Assembly: GCF_000384295.1 (NCBI RefSeq)
Contig: NZ_KB913037.1
Coordinates: 6,196,822-6,260,821, forward strand
Direction: 5' to 3'
Length of the DNA stretch: 64,000 nucleotides
Origin: Amycolatopsis balhimycina FH 1894
GTDB lineage: Bacteria; Actinomycetota; Actinomycetes; Mycobacteriales; Pseudonocardiaceae
Position 1 is the first letter of the stretch; each line of letters starts with the position of its first letter. The notes beneath the pieces are model-generated. The model saw only the letters and a program-made list of their open reading frames with translations, did no database searches and was not told the DNA's origin. The position numbers and the translations under genes are program-made. Shown piece after piece: positions 50,464-58,565 of the stretch.

Positions 50464-51806
50464 AGCTCCAGCAGCCCTTCGCCGGGCGAGACCGGCCCGC
50501 GCGGTCCGGGGGCCGAAAGCGGCACGCCGATCGCCACCGAGCCCAGCGGCTGCCAGCGTTCGTCGAGGCCCAGGACGTCCCGCACGAGGTCCGCGGCGAA
50601 GATCGTCGACCCGATCCAGCACGAACCCAGGCCCTCGGCCGCCAGCGCGACCAGCAGGCCCTGCACCGCGGCCCCGGCGGCGACGGTGAACATCGTCTTC
50701 TCGCAGTCGTTGCGGCGGTCGTCGCGGTAGGTGTGCGCGCCGTCCGGCACCAGGAACGGGATGACGACTTCGGGCGCGCGGTACAGGATGTCGCCGCGGC
50801 TGAGCCGCTTCGCGATCTGTTCCTCGGTGAAGTCGTCCCCGGACAGGTCGGCCCGCCACGATTCGCGCATCGCGTCGAGGAGCTGCTTGCGCGTCGCGCC
50901 GTCGCGCAGCCAGACGAACCGCACGGGGTGCGTGTGGTGCGGTGCGGGCGCGGTCAACGCGGAACCCACCGCGCGCCGCAGCGCGGCCGGGTCCACCGGC
51001 TCGTCCGCGAACTGCCGCACGGACCGCCGGGCCGGGACGGCTTCCCGGCGGCCCTGGGCGATGGCTTCGTCGGTGCCGAGCCGGAAGAGGTCCTCTTCGA
51101 GGGGCCGGACGAGCGAACGCGCCGTCGAGCCGTCGTCGAAGATGTCGAGCCCGCGGACGACCGCGACCGGCGTCCCGCCCAGCTTGCCCTTGACCAGGTC
51201 GGCGGCCGCGGCGAGCTCGTCGGCGACGGCGACCTCGGTGACGGCCAGCTCGTTGCCCTGCCCGTCGACCTGCCCGCGGTAGGCGTGCAGCACGCGCAGC
51301 CCGGACGCGCCGATCGCGGCGTCGGTCTGCCCGATCCGCCAGGCCCGGCCCATGGTGTCCGTGACCAGGACCGCCACCTCGACGCCGAGCCGCTCCCGCA
51401 GGCCGTTGCGCAGCGCCAGCGCGGACGCGTCCGGGTCGGCGGGCAGCAGCGCGACCTCGTCACCGGCCACATTGGACGCGTCGATCCCGGACGCGGCCTG
51501 GACGATCCCGAGGTGGTTCTGGGTGATCACCGTCCGCGCGATCCGCGCGACGACCCGCACGGCCTCCTGCTCGACGAGCTTGCGGCGTTCGGCGTCACGG
51601 ACCTCGGGGTCCGACGGCACGCGCACGAGCCTGCCCTCGGCCTTCGAGACGATCTTGCTGGTCACGACCAGGACGTCGCCGGAGCGCAGCCAGGGCGCGG
51701 CGGCCACGATCGCGCCGGTCAGGTCGTCGCCCGGCCGGAACTCCGGCAGCCCGGTGACGGGCAGGATCTCCAGCTTGAGTGCGGCGTGGTCACCGGTGTC
51801 AGTCAA
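50460..51806 (-). CDS. fbiB: Coenzyme F420-0:L-glutamate ligase / FMN-dependent reductase (bifunctional)
   Basis: The 448-residue bifunctional protein has a front CofE-type ligase (about residues 8-245) with [50 protein letters not shown] and [10 protein letters not shown]. The rear is a nitroreductase-fold domain (about 255-445) with [15 protein letters not shown] and [15 protein letters not shown] that binds FMN. It adds glutamates to F420-0 and reduces dehydro-F420. TTG 51806 was chosen because GGAG lies 6 bases upstream and the front matches FbiB. It overlaps the fbiA end by 8 bases. Confidence 0.94.
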   Translation of the reverse strand: MTDTGDHAALKLEILPVTGLPEFRPGDDLTGAIVAAAPWLRSGDVLVVTSKIVSKAEGRLVRVPSDPEVRDAERRKLVEQEAVRVVARIARTVITQNHLGIVQAASGIDASNVAGDEVALLPADPDASALALRNGLRERLGVEVAVLVTDTMGRAWRIGQTDAAIGASGLRVLHAYRGQVDGQGNELAVTEVAVADELAAAADLVKGKLGGTPVAVVRGLDIFDDGSTARSLVRPLEEDLFRLGTDEAIAQGRREAVPARRSVRQFADEPVDPAALRRAVGSALTAPAPHHTHPVRFVWLRDGATRKQLLDAMRESWRADLSGDDFTEEQIAKRLSRGDILYRAPEVVIPFLVPDGAHTYRDDRRNDCEKTMFTVAAGAAVQGLLVALAAEGLGSCWIGSTIFAADLVRDVLGLDERWQPLGSVAIGVPLSAPGPRGPVSPGEGLLEL

Positions 51807-52788
51807 CAGGGGCTCCAGCCAGTTCCAGGGCGGCACGGACCATCGCCGCGGTCGCGTCCACATCGGACATCAGCAGGGGGACGTCGCGGACGGTCACGCC
51901 CGGAACGTCGGCCGTCTCGCCCTCGGCGATCAGCCAGCCGTCGAGCACGCCGCCGTCCTTGCGCGAGCCGTAGTGCCGGCCCACCGCCTCCGCGGACGTC
52001 TCGACGCCGATCGCGGTCAGGCACGCGTCGGCCATCCCGCGCAGCGCCTTCCCGCCGATGATCGGCGACACCCCGACGACGCCGGCGGACGTTTTGCGCA
52101 GCGCGTCCCGGACCCCCGGCACGCCCAGCACAGTGCCCACCGAAACGACCGGGTTCGACGGCGCGAACAGCACCGCGTCGGCGTCCTTGATCGCTTCCAG
52201 CACACCCGGCGCGGGCTTGGCCTCGTCGGCCCCGACCGCGACGATCGAGTGCGCCTTCGGCTCGGCGCGGTAGCGCACCCACCACTCCTGGAAGTGGACG
52301 GCCTTCTGCTGCTCGTCCTGCTCCGGGTCGTCGATCACGACGTGCGTCTCGACGCGGTCGTCGGACATCGGCAGCAGCCGGACGCCGGGCTGCCAGCGGT
52401 CGCAGAGTGCCTCGGTCACCGCCGACAGCGGGTAGCCCGCGCGCAGCATCCGCGACCGGATCAGGTGGGTGGCGATGTCCTTGTCGCCGAGGCCGAACCA
52501 CGTCGGCTCGGCGCCGTAGGCCGCCAGCTCCTCCTTGACGACCCAGCTCTCGCCCGAGTGGCCCCAGCCGCGTTCCTGGTCGATCCCGCCGCCGAGGGTG
52601 TACATGCAGGTGTCCAGGTCGGGACAGATCCGCAGCCCGTGCATCCAGACGTCGTCGCCGGTGTTGACCAGCGCCGTCACCTCGTGCTCCGACTCGGAGG
52701 CACCTTCCGGTGCCATGCCCAAAGCCGCCTTGACACCCAGCAGGAAGCGGGCCCCGCCCACTCCGCCGACCATTACCACGATCTTCAC
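51799..52788 (-). CDS. fbiA: Phosphoenolpyruvyl/2-phospho-L-lactate transferase of F420 synthesis
   Basis: The 329-residue CofD/FbiA enzyme joins the activated three-carbon acid to the deazaflavin Fo, giving dehydro-F420-0. It opens with [19 protein letters not shown] (nucleotide binding), then [50 protein letters not shown] and [18 protein letters not shown] 52788 follows GAGGA at 7 bases and overlaps the GNAT gene's stop by 4 bases. It matches Rv3261. fbiC and fbiD are not in the window. Confidence 0.95.
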   Translation of the reverse strand: MKIVVMVGGVGGARFLLGVKAALGMAPEGASESEHEVTALVNTGDDVWMHGLRICPDLDTCMYTLGGGIDQERGWGHSGESWVVKEELAAYGAEPTWFGLGDKDIATHLIRSRMLRAGYPLSAVTEALCDRWQPGVRLLPMSDDRVETHVVIDDPEQDEQQKAVHFQEWWVRYRAEPKAHSIVAVGADEAKPAPGVLEAIKDADAVLFAPSNPVVSVGTVLGVPGVRDALRKTSAGVVGVSPIIGGKALRGMADACLTAIGVETSAEAVGRHYGSRKDGGVLDGWLIAEGETADVPGVTVRDVPLLMSDVDATAAMVRAALELAGAPVD

Positions 52789-53585
52789 GACGTCGAATCC
52801 TCGCACGAGCCGGGTGCGGGCACCCAGTACCGGTATCTGTGGTGCGGGGCGTAGCCGAGCCCCGCGTAGAGCGCGAGCGCGCCCGAATTGCCCTCCGCGA
52901 CTTCCAACACCGCGCGGTCCGCCCCGTGTTCCGCGCCCCAGGTGTGCACCGCGGCCATCAACGCGGACGCGAGCCCCTGGCGGCGGAAGGCGGGGGCGAC
53001 CTCCAGGCGGCCGACGTGCAGCCAGCCGTCCACGACGGCACCGCGGACGGCACCGGCGGTGACGCCGTCGACCGTCGCGACGCCGTAGCCGACCTTCCCG
53101 CCGGTCAGGACGCTCCGCGCGGCCGCGCTGTCCTCGGCGGAGCCCAGCGTGAGCGCCCACCACTCCGGCGCCGGCTCGTCCGCCACTTTCACGTGAAAGC
53201 GCCCACCTGGGGGCGTCGCTTTCACGTGAAAGCGCCCACCTGGGGGCGTCGCTTTCACGTGAAAGCGGCGCTTGGTGAGCACGACGACCTCGTGGCCGCG
53301 GCGGTGTCCCTTCGCCTCCACCCAGCCTTCGGCGGCGATAGCGCGCTCGGCCGGGCTGTCACGGACCACCTGCACCATCGGGGTGATCCCCCGATCGTGG
53401 GCGAAGTCACACACCGTCTCGAGCGCCTCCGGCACCGGGCGGCCGGCGTCGCCGACGGCGAGAGCGCTGTTCGCGCGGCCGGTGAAGCCGTCCGCCCAGC
53501 GCAGGCGCCAGTCGCCCAGGTGTTCCACGACCGGCGGTGGCCAGGCTCGGCTGCAGGCGACCAGGAGCGTTTCGGGGGCGTTCAC
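52785..53585 (-). CDS. GNAT N-acetyltransferase with in-frame palindrome insertion
   Basis: The 266-residue protein has a front half of GNAT-like fold and a C-terminal acetyltransferase domain with LHVGRLEVAPAFRRQGLASA (acetyl-CoA loop) and LEVAEGNSGALALYAGLGY. Between them (about residues 106-133) is RFHVKATPPGG repeated twice and then RFHVK, encoded by a 33-base repeat built on the palindrome CTTTCACGTGAAAG. The repeat looks foreign to the fold and sits in the linker between the halves. The gene is first in the overlapping chain GNAT-fbiA-fbiB-NUDIX. The substrate is unknown; a link to F420 is not shown. Confidence 0.87.
   Translation of the reverse strand: MNAPETLLVACSRAWPPPVVEHLGDWRLRWADGFTGRANSALAVGDAGRPVPEALETVCDFAHDRGITPMVQVVRDSPAERAIAAEGWVEAKGHRRGHEVVVLTKRRFHVKATPPGGRFHVKATPPGGRFHVKVADEPAPEWWALTLGSAEDSAAARSVLTGGKVGYGVATVDGVTAGAVRGAVVDGWLHVGRLEVAPAFRRQGLASALMAAVHTWGAEHGADRAVLEVAEGNSGALALYAGLGYAPHHRYRYWVPAPGSCEDSTS
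53186..53265. repeat. Triple CTTTCACGTGAAAG palindrome, 33-base period, inside a coding region
   Basis: CTTTCACGTGAAAG occurs at 53186-53199, 53219-53232 and 53252-53265, joined by two identical spacers containing GCGCCCACCTGGGGGCGTCG. The period of 33 keeps the GNAT reading frame open. The units resemble dispersed intergenic palindromic repeats rather than protein-driven sequence. Confidence 0.92.
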
Positions 53586-53644
53586 GGCTAGATTGTGACT
53601 GAGGCGGTGAAAGTCGCGGAGCGGATTTCGGCAGGAGGGTGGCC

Positions 53645-53827
53645 GTGGGCATCCAGCGCAAGGACGAGCGGCACAACGAGAAGCTCGTCGACGAGATCTC
53701 CGAGGGGTTCAACCGGGCCGTGGGGGAGAAGAAGCCCGAAAGTGACACCGACGAGGCACCCAAGCCGCGTTTCGTCATCACCGGCGACGCCCGGGCGACC
53801 CCGCCCCCGCGCCGCCGGGAGAGGTGA
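53645..53827 (+). CDS. Small hypothetical protein, 60 residues
   Basis: This short, charged, soluble protein starts VGIQRKDERHNEKLVDEISE with a helical front half and ends in an arginine-rich tail (TPPPRRRER). GTG 53645 was chosen because AGGAGG lies 6 bases upstream. I do not recognise the family. It is 124 bases before the ferredoxin gene on the same strand and divergent from the GNAT gene. The good ribosome site and balanced composition favour a real gene. Confidence 0.65.
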   Translation: MGIQRKDERHNEKLVDEISEGFNRAVGEKKPESDTDEAPKPRFVITGDARATPPPRRRER

Positions 53828-53848
53828 GCGCCATACCCGGAGTATGGC

Positions 53849-53867
53849 TAAGGCTTGCCTCACCAAC
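53849..53867. promoter_or_regulatory. Candidate iron box (DmdR/IdeR-like) upstream of ferredoxin
   Basis: TAAGGCTTGCCTCACCAAC matches about 13 of 19 positions of the actinomycete DmdR box TTAGGTTAGGCTCACCTAA as I recall it. It lies 85 bases before the ferredoxin start and beside a small hairpin (GCCATAC/GTATGGC at 53830-53848). This would fit iron control of an iron-sulfur protein, but the match is moderate. Confidence 0.35.
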
Positions 53868-53951
53868 CGAACGGGTGCCGATGCCGCGTAATGTCGGGAC
53901 CGACTGGCTGTTTGCAGAGACTGTCTTTGCAGAGATAAGCGGGAGTGCGCA

Positions 53952-54272
53952 GTGACCTACGTGATCGCCGAGCCCTGCGTCGACGTGCTCGACAAGGCGT
54001 GTATCGACGAGTGCCCCGTGGACTGCATCTACGAGGGCGAGCGGATGCTGTACATCCACCCGGACGAGTGCGTCGACTGCGGCGCCTGCGAGCCGGTCTG
54101 CCCGGTCGAGGCGATCTACTACGAGGACGACGTCCCGGACAACTGGTCGGACTACACCAAGGCCAACGTCGACTTCTTCGACGAGCTGGGCTCGCCCGGC
54201 GGCGCGTCCAAGGTGGGCAAGACCGCGCACGACCCGGCGTTCATCAAGGCGCTGCCCCCGCAGGGCGAATGA
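53952..54272 (+). CDS. fdxA: Seven-iron ferredoxin
   Basis: The 106-residue electron carrier has two cluster motifs: the front CVDVLDKACIDECPVDC (3Fe-4S type spacing) and CVDCGACEPVCPVEAIYYED (4Fe-4S). The tail is the long C-terminal extension of 3Fe-4S/4Fe-4S ferredoxins. It transfers electrons in the cytoplasm. GTG 53952 was chosen with GGGAG upstream. The dapC start overlaps its stop (ATGA), the same pair as Rv1177/Rv1178 in Mycobacterium tuberculosis, although no redox step links them. Confidence 0.94.
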   Translation: MTYVIAEPCVDVLDKACIDECPVDCIYEGERMLYIHPDECVDCGACEPVCPVEAIYYEDDVPDNWSDYTKANVDFFDELGSPGGASKVGKTAHDPAFIKALPPQGE

Positions 54273-55360
54273 ACCGCGTCGCCCTGCCCGACTTCCCCTG
54301 GGATTCGCTCGCCGAGGTCAAGGCCACGGCGCAGGCGCATCCCGGTGGGGTCGTCGATCTCTCCATCGGTACCCCGGTCGACCCGGTCCCGGCCGGCATC
54401 CGCGACGCGCTCGCGTCGGTCTCGGAGATCCCCGGGTACCCGACCACGCACGGCACCCCGGCGCTGCGCGCGGCCGCCATCGCCGCGCTCGGCCGCCGGC
54501 ACGGTGTGACCGGCATCGAGCCGGACGCCGTGCTCCCGACGATCGGGTCGAAGGAAGCCGTGGCCTGGCTGCCGCGGCTGCTCGGCTTCGGTCCCGGTGA
54601 TGTCGTCGTCATCCCGGAGCTGGCGTACCCGACGTACGAGGTCGGGGTGCTCCTGGCGGGCGCGTCGATCCTGCGGGCCGACGGCCTGACCGCGCTGGGC
54701 CCGCAGCGGCCGTCGATGATCTGGCTGAACTCGCCGTCCAACCCGACCGGCCAGGTGCTGCCGGTCGAGCACCTGCGCAAGGTCGTCGAGTGGGCGCGCG
54801 AACGCGACGTCGTCGTGGTCTCCGACGAGTGCTACCTGGCGCTGGGCTGGGAGACCGAGCCGCTGTCGATCCTGCACCCGGACGTCTGCGACGGCCGGCC
54901 GGACGGGCTGATCGCCGTGCACTCGCTGTCGAAGTCGGCGAACCTGGCCAGCTACCGCGCCGGGTTCCTGACCGGTGATCCCCGGCTGATCAAGCAGCTG
55001 CTGGAGATCCGCAAGCACGCCGGCATGATCGTGCCGCGCCCGGTCCAGGAGGCGATGGTCGCCGCCCTGACCGACGACGAGGCACTGGCGGCCCAACGCG
55101 AGCGCTACGCCCGCCGCCGGCTTGCCCTGCGGAAGGCGTTCGGGGACAACGGGTTCCGCGTCGACCACTCCGAAGCGGGCCTGTACCTCTGGGCGACCAG
55201 GGACGAAGACGCGCAGACCACGCTCGCCTGGCTCGCCGAACGCGGGATCCTCGTCGCTCCCGGCTCGTTCTACGGCCCGAAGGGCGGCAATCACGTCCGG
55301 GTCGCGCTGACCGCGACGGACGAGCGGGTCGACGCCGCCGTGCAGCGGCTGACTCAGTAG
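54269..55360 (+). CDS. dapC: Succinyldiaminopimelate transaminase
   Basis: The 363-residue PLP-dependent aminotransferase (class I fold) converts N-succinyl-2-amino-6-ketopimelate to the diamine in lysine and meso-diaminopimelate synthesis. It has PGYPTTHGTPALRAAAIAAL, IWLNSPSNPTGQVLP, VVVSDECYLALGWE, and the PLP lysine in HSLSKSANLASYRAGF (about residue 222). It starts inside the fdxA stop codon. dapD and dapE, the steps before and after, are at 58566 and 60030, so three lysine genes fall within 7 kb. Confidence 0.93.
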   Translation: MNRVALPDFPWDSLAEVKATAQAHPGGVVDLSIGTPVDPVPAGIRDALASVSEIPGYPTTHGTPALRAAAIAALGRRHGVTGIEPDAVLPTIGSKEAVAWLPRLLGFGPGDVVVIPELAYPTYEVGVLLAGASILRADGLTALGPQRPSMIWLNSPSNPTGQVLPVEHLRKVVEWARERDVVVVSDECYLALGWETEPLSILHPDVCDGRPDGLIAVHSLSKSANLASYRAGFLTGDPRLIKQLLEIRKHAGMIVPRPVQEAMVAALTDDEALAAQRERYARRRLALRKAFGDNGFRVDHSEAGLYLWATRDEDAQTTLAWLAERGILVAPGSFYGPKGGNHVRVALTATDERVDAAVQRLTQ

Positions 55361-55962
55361 TCGCGGCCGGTGAGGCCCCGGTAGACGAACCGGGTGAGCA
55401 GTTCGATCGCTTCCTCGTCGGTCGGCGGCGTCCAGTCCGGCGGCGAGCCGTGCAGCCACGTCGCCGCGAACGAGTCGACGAGGTTGTAGATGAGCATGCC
55501 GCAGCGGTCGGGCGTCGCCGGCAGGCTCAGGCCGGCACGGGTGATGTGCGCGAGGTGGTCGTCGAGGTCGGCGGCCTGCGTCGCGCCGAACTTCGCCACC
55601 GTGCGGGCGAACGATTCGCTGACCATCGCCGCCTGGCGCAGGGCCAGCATGGTCGCGGCGTTCTCCCGGTAGAAGGTCCAGTACTGCCTGATGTGCCAGC
55701 GCACGGCCGTCGGGTCGCTGAAGTCGGCCAAGTGGTCTTCGCTGTCAGCGCTCTCGTCGCCTGACGCGGCGATGTCCTGGAGCAGGGCTTCGAGCAGCTC
55801 TTCCTTGCCCGCGAAGTGGTTGTAGAACGACCCAGCGGCCCGGCCCGCTTCGGCGGTGATGTCGGTGATCTTCGTGTTCAGGTAGCCCTTCCGGGCGAAG
55901 ACGCGCTTGGCCGCGGCCTTGAGCGCGCTCTCGGTCTCGGCGGCCTTCTCCTTGCGGTTCAC
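55354..55962 (-). CDS. TetR family transcriptional repressor
   Basis: The 202-residue repressor has a front helix-turn-helix with ALKAAAKRVFARKGYLNTKI and GRAAGSFYNHFAGKEELLEA. A helical ligand-binding body follows. GTG 55962 was chosen because AAGGAG lies 6 bases upstream. It is divergent from the FAD monooxygenase gene, and two TGAATNNNNATTCA repeats between the genes (56001-56029) are the likely operator for both. Its stop overlaps that of dapC on the other strand. Confidence 0.92.
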   Translation of the reverse strand: MNRKEKAAETESALKAAAKRVFARKGYLNTKITDITAEAGRAAGSFYNHFAGKEELLEALLQDIAASGDESADSEDHLADFSDPTAVRWHIRQYWTFYRENAATMLALRQAAMVSESFARTVAKFGATQAADLDDHLAHITRAGLSLPATPDRCGMLIYNLVDSFAATWLHGSPPDWTPPTDEEAIELLTRFVYRGLTGRDY

Positions 55963-56000
55963 CGTCACCTCCTTGACACGGGACGCTAGCAGCGTCATTC

Positions 56001-56029
56001 TGAATCCAGATTCACTGAATTCTAATTCA
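56001..56029. promoter_or_regulatory. Twin TetR-type operators between repressor and monooxygenase
   Basis: TGAATCCAGATTCA (56001-56014) and TGAATTCTAATTCA (56016-56029) are two inverted repeats with the common form TGAATNNNNATTCA, offset by 15 bases. Together they fill most of the gap between the divergent start codons and should overlap both promoters. Confidence 0.82.
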
Positions 56030-56042
56030 CTGGGAGGGCGAC

Positions 56043-57449
56043 ATGAGTACACAGGTGCTGATCGCGGGGGCGGGACCGACCGGGCTGACGCTGGCCATCG
56101 AGCTGGCGCGCCGGGACGTCCCGGTGCGGATCATCGACAAGGCCGAGACGTACTTCGCCGGCTCACGCGGCGACGGGCTCCAGCCCCGCACGATGGAGGT
56201 CTTCGAGGACCTCGGCGTGCTCGACGCGGTACTGGCGCAGGGGGCCGCGCCGGTCCCGACCCGCGTCTACGTCGGCGGGACGCTGGTCGACGAGCGCTTC
56301 ATGTTCGACGTGCTCGAGCCGACGCCGGACACGCCGTACCCGGGCGCGTGGTTCCTCGGTCAGTCGCAGACCGAGGGCATCCTGCGCGACCGGCTGGCCG
56401 AGTTCGGCGTCCGCGTCGAACTGAACACCGCGCTGACCGGGTTCGAGCAGGACGCCGACGGCGTCACGGCGACCCTGAGCACGGGCGAGACCGTGCGGTC
56501 GGCGTATCTGGTCGGCGCCGACGGCGGCAAGAGCTTCGTGCGCAAGGCGCTGGGGATCGCCTTCGAAGGCACCACGGACGAGTCGATCCGGATGCTGCTC
56601 GGCGACGTCCGGGCCGACGGCCTCGACCGCGGATACGGGCACCGGTTCGGCGCGACGGACAACCCCATGCAGGGCATGATGTTCAGCCCGCTGCCGGGCA
56701 CCCCGCACTTCCAGTTCGGGTCCCCGCTCGGCGACGGCGACCTCGAGTCCGAGACGGCGTTGCCCGCCGTGCAGGCGCGGCTCGACGCGGTCACCGGCGG
56801 CGGCATCACGCTGTCGGACCTGGCCTGGTCGACGGTGTGGCGGCCGAACGTGCGGCTCGCGGCGCGGTTCCGCGACGGCCGCGTCTTCCTGGCCGGCGAC
56901 GCGGCGCACGTCCACCCGCCGACCGGGGGCCAGGGGCTGAACACCGGCATCCAGGACGGCTACAACCTGGGCTGGAAACTGGCCGACGGCTCGCCGGAGC
57001 TCCTCGACAGCTACGAAATCGAACGGCGGACCGTCGCGGCCCGCGTGCTGGGGATCACGACCGGCCTGATGCAGAAGTACGTCGACGGCGACGAGGACGC
57101 GGACCGGCGCGGCGAGGAAACCCAGCAGCTGGACATCACCTACCGCGGCGGCCCGCTGTCGCCGGCCGGCACGGGGTCCCTGCGCCCGGGCGACCGCGCG
57201 CCGGACGCGCCGCTGGTGGACGCGAACGGCAAGCGCGTCCGCCTGTTCGAGCTGTTCCGCGGCCCGCACGCCACCGAGCTGGTCTTCGGCGACGGCCCGA
57301 CGTCCGGCTACCGGATCCTCCCGGCGGGCAGCATCGCGACGGGCACGGACCTGGTCGACGAGGGTGGCCACGCCTACGCGGCTTACGACGTGCAGCCGGG
57401 CGCGCGAGTCCTCATCCGCCCGGACGGTTACGTCTGGTCGATGTCCTGA
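56043..57449 (+). CDS. FAD-dependent aromatic monooxygenase
   Basis: The 468-residue flavoprotein hydroxylase has VLIAGAGPTGLTLAIELARR (FAD binding), the GADGGKSFVRKALGI motif (about residue 158), and RVFLAGDAAHVHPPTGGQGL (about 280-299), plus a thioredoxin-like C-terminal domain starting at PGDRAPDAPLVDANG. It should hydroxylate an aromatic compound using NAD(P)H and oxygen. It resembles enzymes of antibiotic tailoring and rifampicin-type inactivation, but the substrate is open. GGGAGG lies before ATG 56043. The divergent TetR gene and the twin operators point to induction by a small molecule. Confidence 0.92.
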   Translation: MSTQVLIAGAGPTGLTLAIELARRDVPVRIIDKAETYFAGSRGDGLQPRTMEVFEDLGVLDAVLAQGAAPVPTRVYVGGTLVDERFMFDVLEPTPDTPYPGAWFLGQSQTEGILRDRLAEFGVRVELNTALTGFEQDADGVTATLSTGETVRSAYLVGADGGKSFVRKALGIAFEGTTDESIRMLLGDVRADGLDRGYGHRFGATDNPMQGMMFSPLPGTPHFQFGSPLGDGDLESETALPAVQARLDAVTGGGITLSDLAWSTVWRPNVRLAARFRDGRVFLAGDAAHVHPPTGGQGLNTGIQDGYNLGWKLADGSPELLDSYEIERRTVAARVLGITTGLMQKYVDGDEDADRRGEETQQLDITYRGGPLSPAGTGSLRPGDRAPDAPLVDANGKRVRLFELFRGPHATELVFGDGPTSGYRILPAGSIATGTDLVDEGGHAYAAYDVQPGARVLIRPDGYVWSMS

Positions 57450-57460
57450 GAGGGCTTCCG

Positions 57461-57514
57461 AACGTCAGGAAAGAGTCGTTCATGTCGCCGGACGTCAGGA
57501 AAGGGTCGTTCATG
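57461..57514. repeat. Two direct copies of a 24-base element (family D)
   Basis: ACGTCAGGAAAGAGTCGTTCATG at 57462-57484 and ACGTCAGGAAAGGGTCGTTCATG at 57492-57514 differ in one base and are 30 bases apart. They sit between the convergent monooxygenase and CHAD genes, where other convergent gaps have a long palindrome. Confidence 0.85.
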
Positions 57515-57527
57515 ACGTCCGGTCAGG

Positions 57528-58466
57528 TCAGGCGTGGAGGGCCTTGGCGGCGGCGTCGACCGCCTCCCAGGAGTCTCGCCAGATCGCGCGGGCTTCGGCG
57601 CGGCGGCCCAGCTCGTGCTCGGCGATCCGGCCGGCGACGAACCCGACCGGGCCGTTGGCGGACTCCAGCACCGTGCGCATCCGCTCGGCGGCGATCACCG
57701 CGTCCTGGTGGTCGCCCAGCACGGTCTGGAAGTCCTTCGTCGCCTTGAGCAGGTTCTTGATCCGCTCGGCCTGCTTCTTCTTCGCCGACGTCTGGGCCAG
57801 CTCGGCGGCGTAGCGGAGCTTCTTGCCGTGGATGCGCAGGGCGTGCAGGTCGTCGTCCGGCGGGTCGGCGGGCAGCGCGCGGACGGCCTTGGCGAGCTTG
57901 CGGTGCGGCTTCGCCAGACCGGCGATCAGGTCGTGCGGCCGCTCCGCCTCCTCGGCGGCCGCGTCGCGCTCCCGGGTCAGCAGGCTGACCTCCCGCAGCA
58001 GCGTCGAATAGCGGGCACTGGACAGCGCCCGGGTCAGCCGCCGCTTCGCCGTCGCGCGTTCGGCGACGAACCGGGACACGAGACGGTGGCCGGGGGCCTG
58101 GTCGCGGACCTCGAAGCCGGCGATGAGCTCGCGCAGGTGCCCGATGAGGACGTCGTAGTCCCGCACCTCGCCGAGCGATTGGCCGAGCCAGCCCAGCTCC
58201 GCGCGCACCGGCTCGGCGCCGTCCCCGACCAGGGTGCCGGACAGCTTGAGCACGCTGCGCATCCGTCGCAGCGCGACGCGCATCTGGTGCAGGTCCTCGG
58301 GGTCGGCGCCCGAGCGCGTGCCGGATTCGTGGGCGAGCAGGGCGCGGATCTCCCGGTCCAGCTTGGCCCGCACGTGGTCGACCGCGGGATCGGCCGGGCG
58401 CGCCTCGACCGGGAGTTCCGGCAGGCCGAGGTCAGCGGGAGTACGAGGCAACGATCCGGTGGTCAC
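57528..58466 (-). CDS. CHAD domain protein
   Basis: The 312-residue protein is almost all helical and rich in conserved histidine and basic residues of the CHAD fold: EDLHQMRVALRRMRSVLKL, LGEVRDYDVLIGHLREL, DLHALRIHGKKLRYAAELA and VLGDHQDAVIA. CHAD domains bind inorganic polyphosphate and are often fused to a CYTH domain, which is absent here. It may take part in polyphosphate granules. GTG 58466 is preceded by a weak ribosome site. A family A palindrome lies just upstream of it, downstream of dapD. Confidence 0.92.
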   Translation of the reverse strand: MTTGSLPRTPADLGLPELPVEARPADPAVDHVRAKLDREIRALLAHESGTRSGADPEDLHQMRVALRRMRSVLKLSGTLVGDGAEPVRAELGWLGQSLGEVRDYDVLIGHLRELIAGFEVRDQAPGHRLVSRFVAERATAKRRLTRALSSARYSTLLREVSLLTRERDAAAEEAERPHDLIAGLAKPHRKLAKAVRALPADPPDDDLHALRIHGKKLRYAAELAQTSAKKKQAERIKNLLKATKDFQTVLGDHQDAVIAAERMRTVLESANGPVGFVAGRIAEHELGRRAEARAIWRDSWEAVDAAAKALHA

Positions 58467-58502
58467 CAGATGAATGGTAGGTGAACAACTCGGCCTCGCC
58501 CA

Positions 58503-58558
58503 AAGTTCGTGAAGGCCACCTTGAGGAACTACAAGTTCCTCAAGGTGGCCTTCACGAA
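58503..58558. repeat. Long palindrome, probable terminator (family A)
   Basis: AAGTTCGTGAAGGCCACCTT with its continuation GAGGAACT is mirrored by AGTTCCTCAAGGTGGCCTTC and ACGA around AC. It lies between dapD and the CHAD gene, both on the minus strand, and starts 7 bases after the dapD stop in the direction of transcription, as expected of a terminator. Confidence 0.9.
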
Positions 58559-58565
58559 GCAGAGG

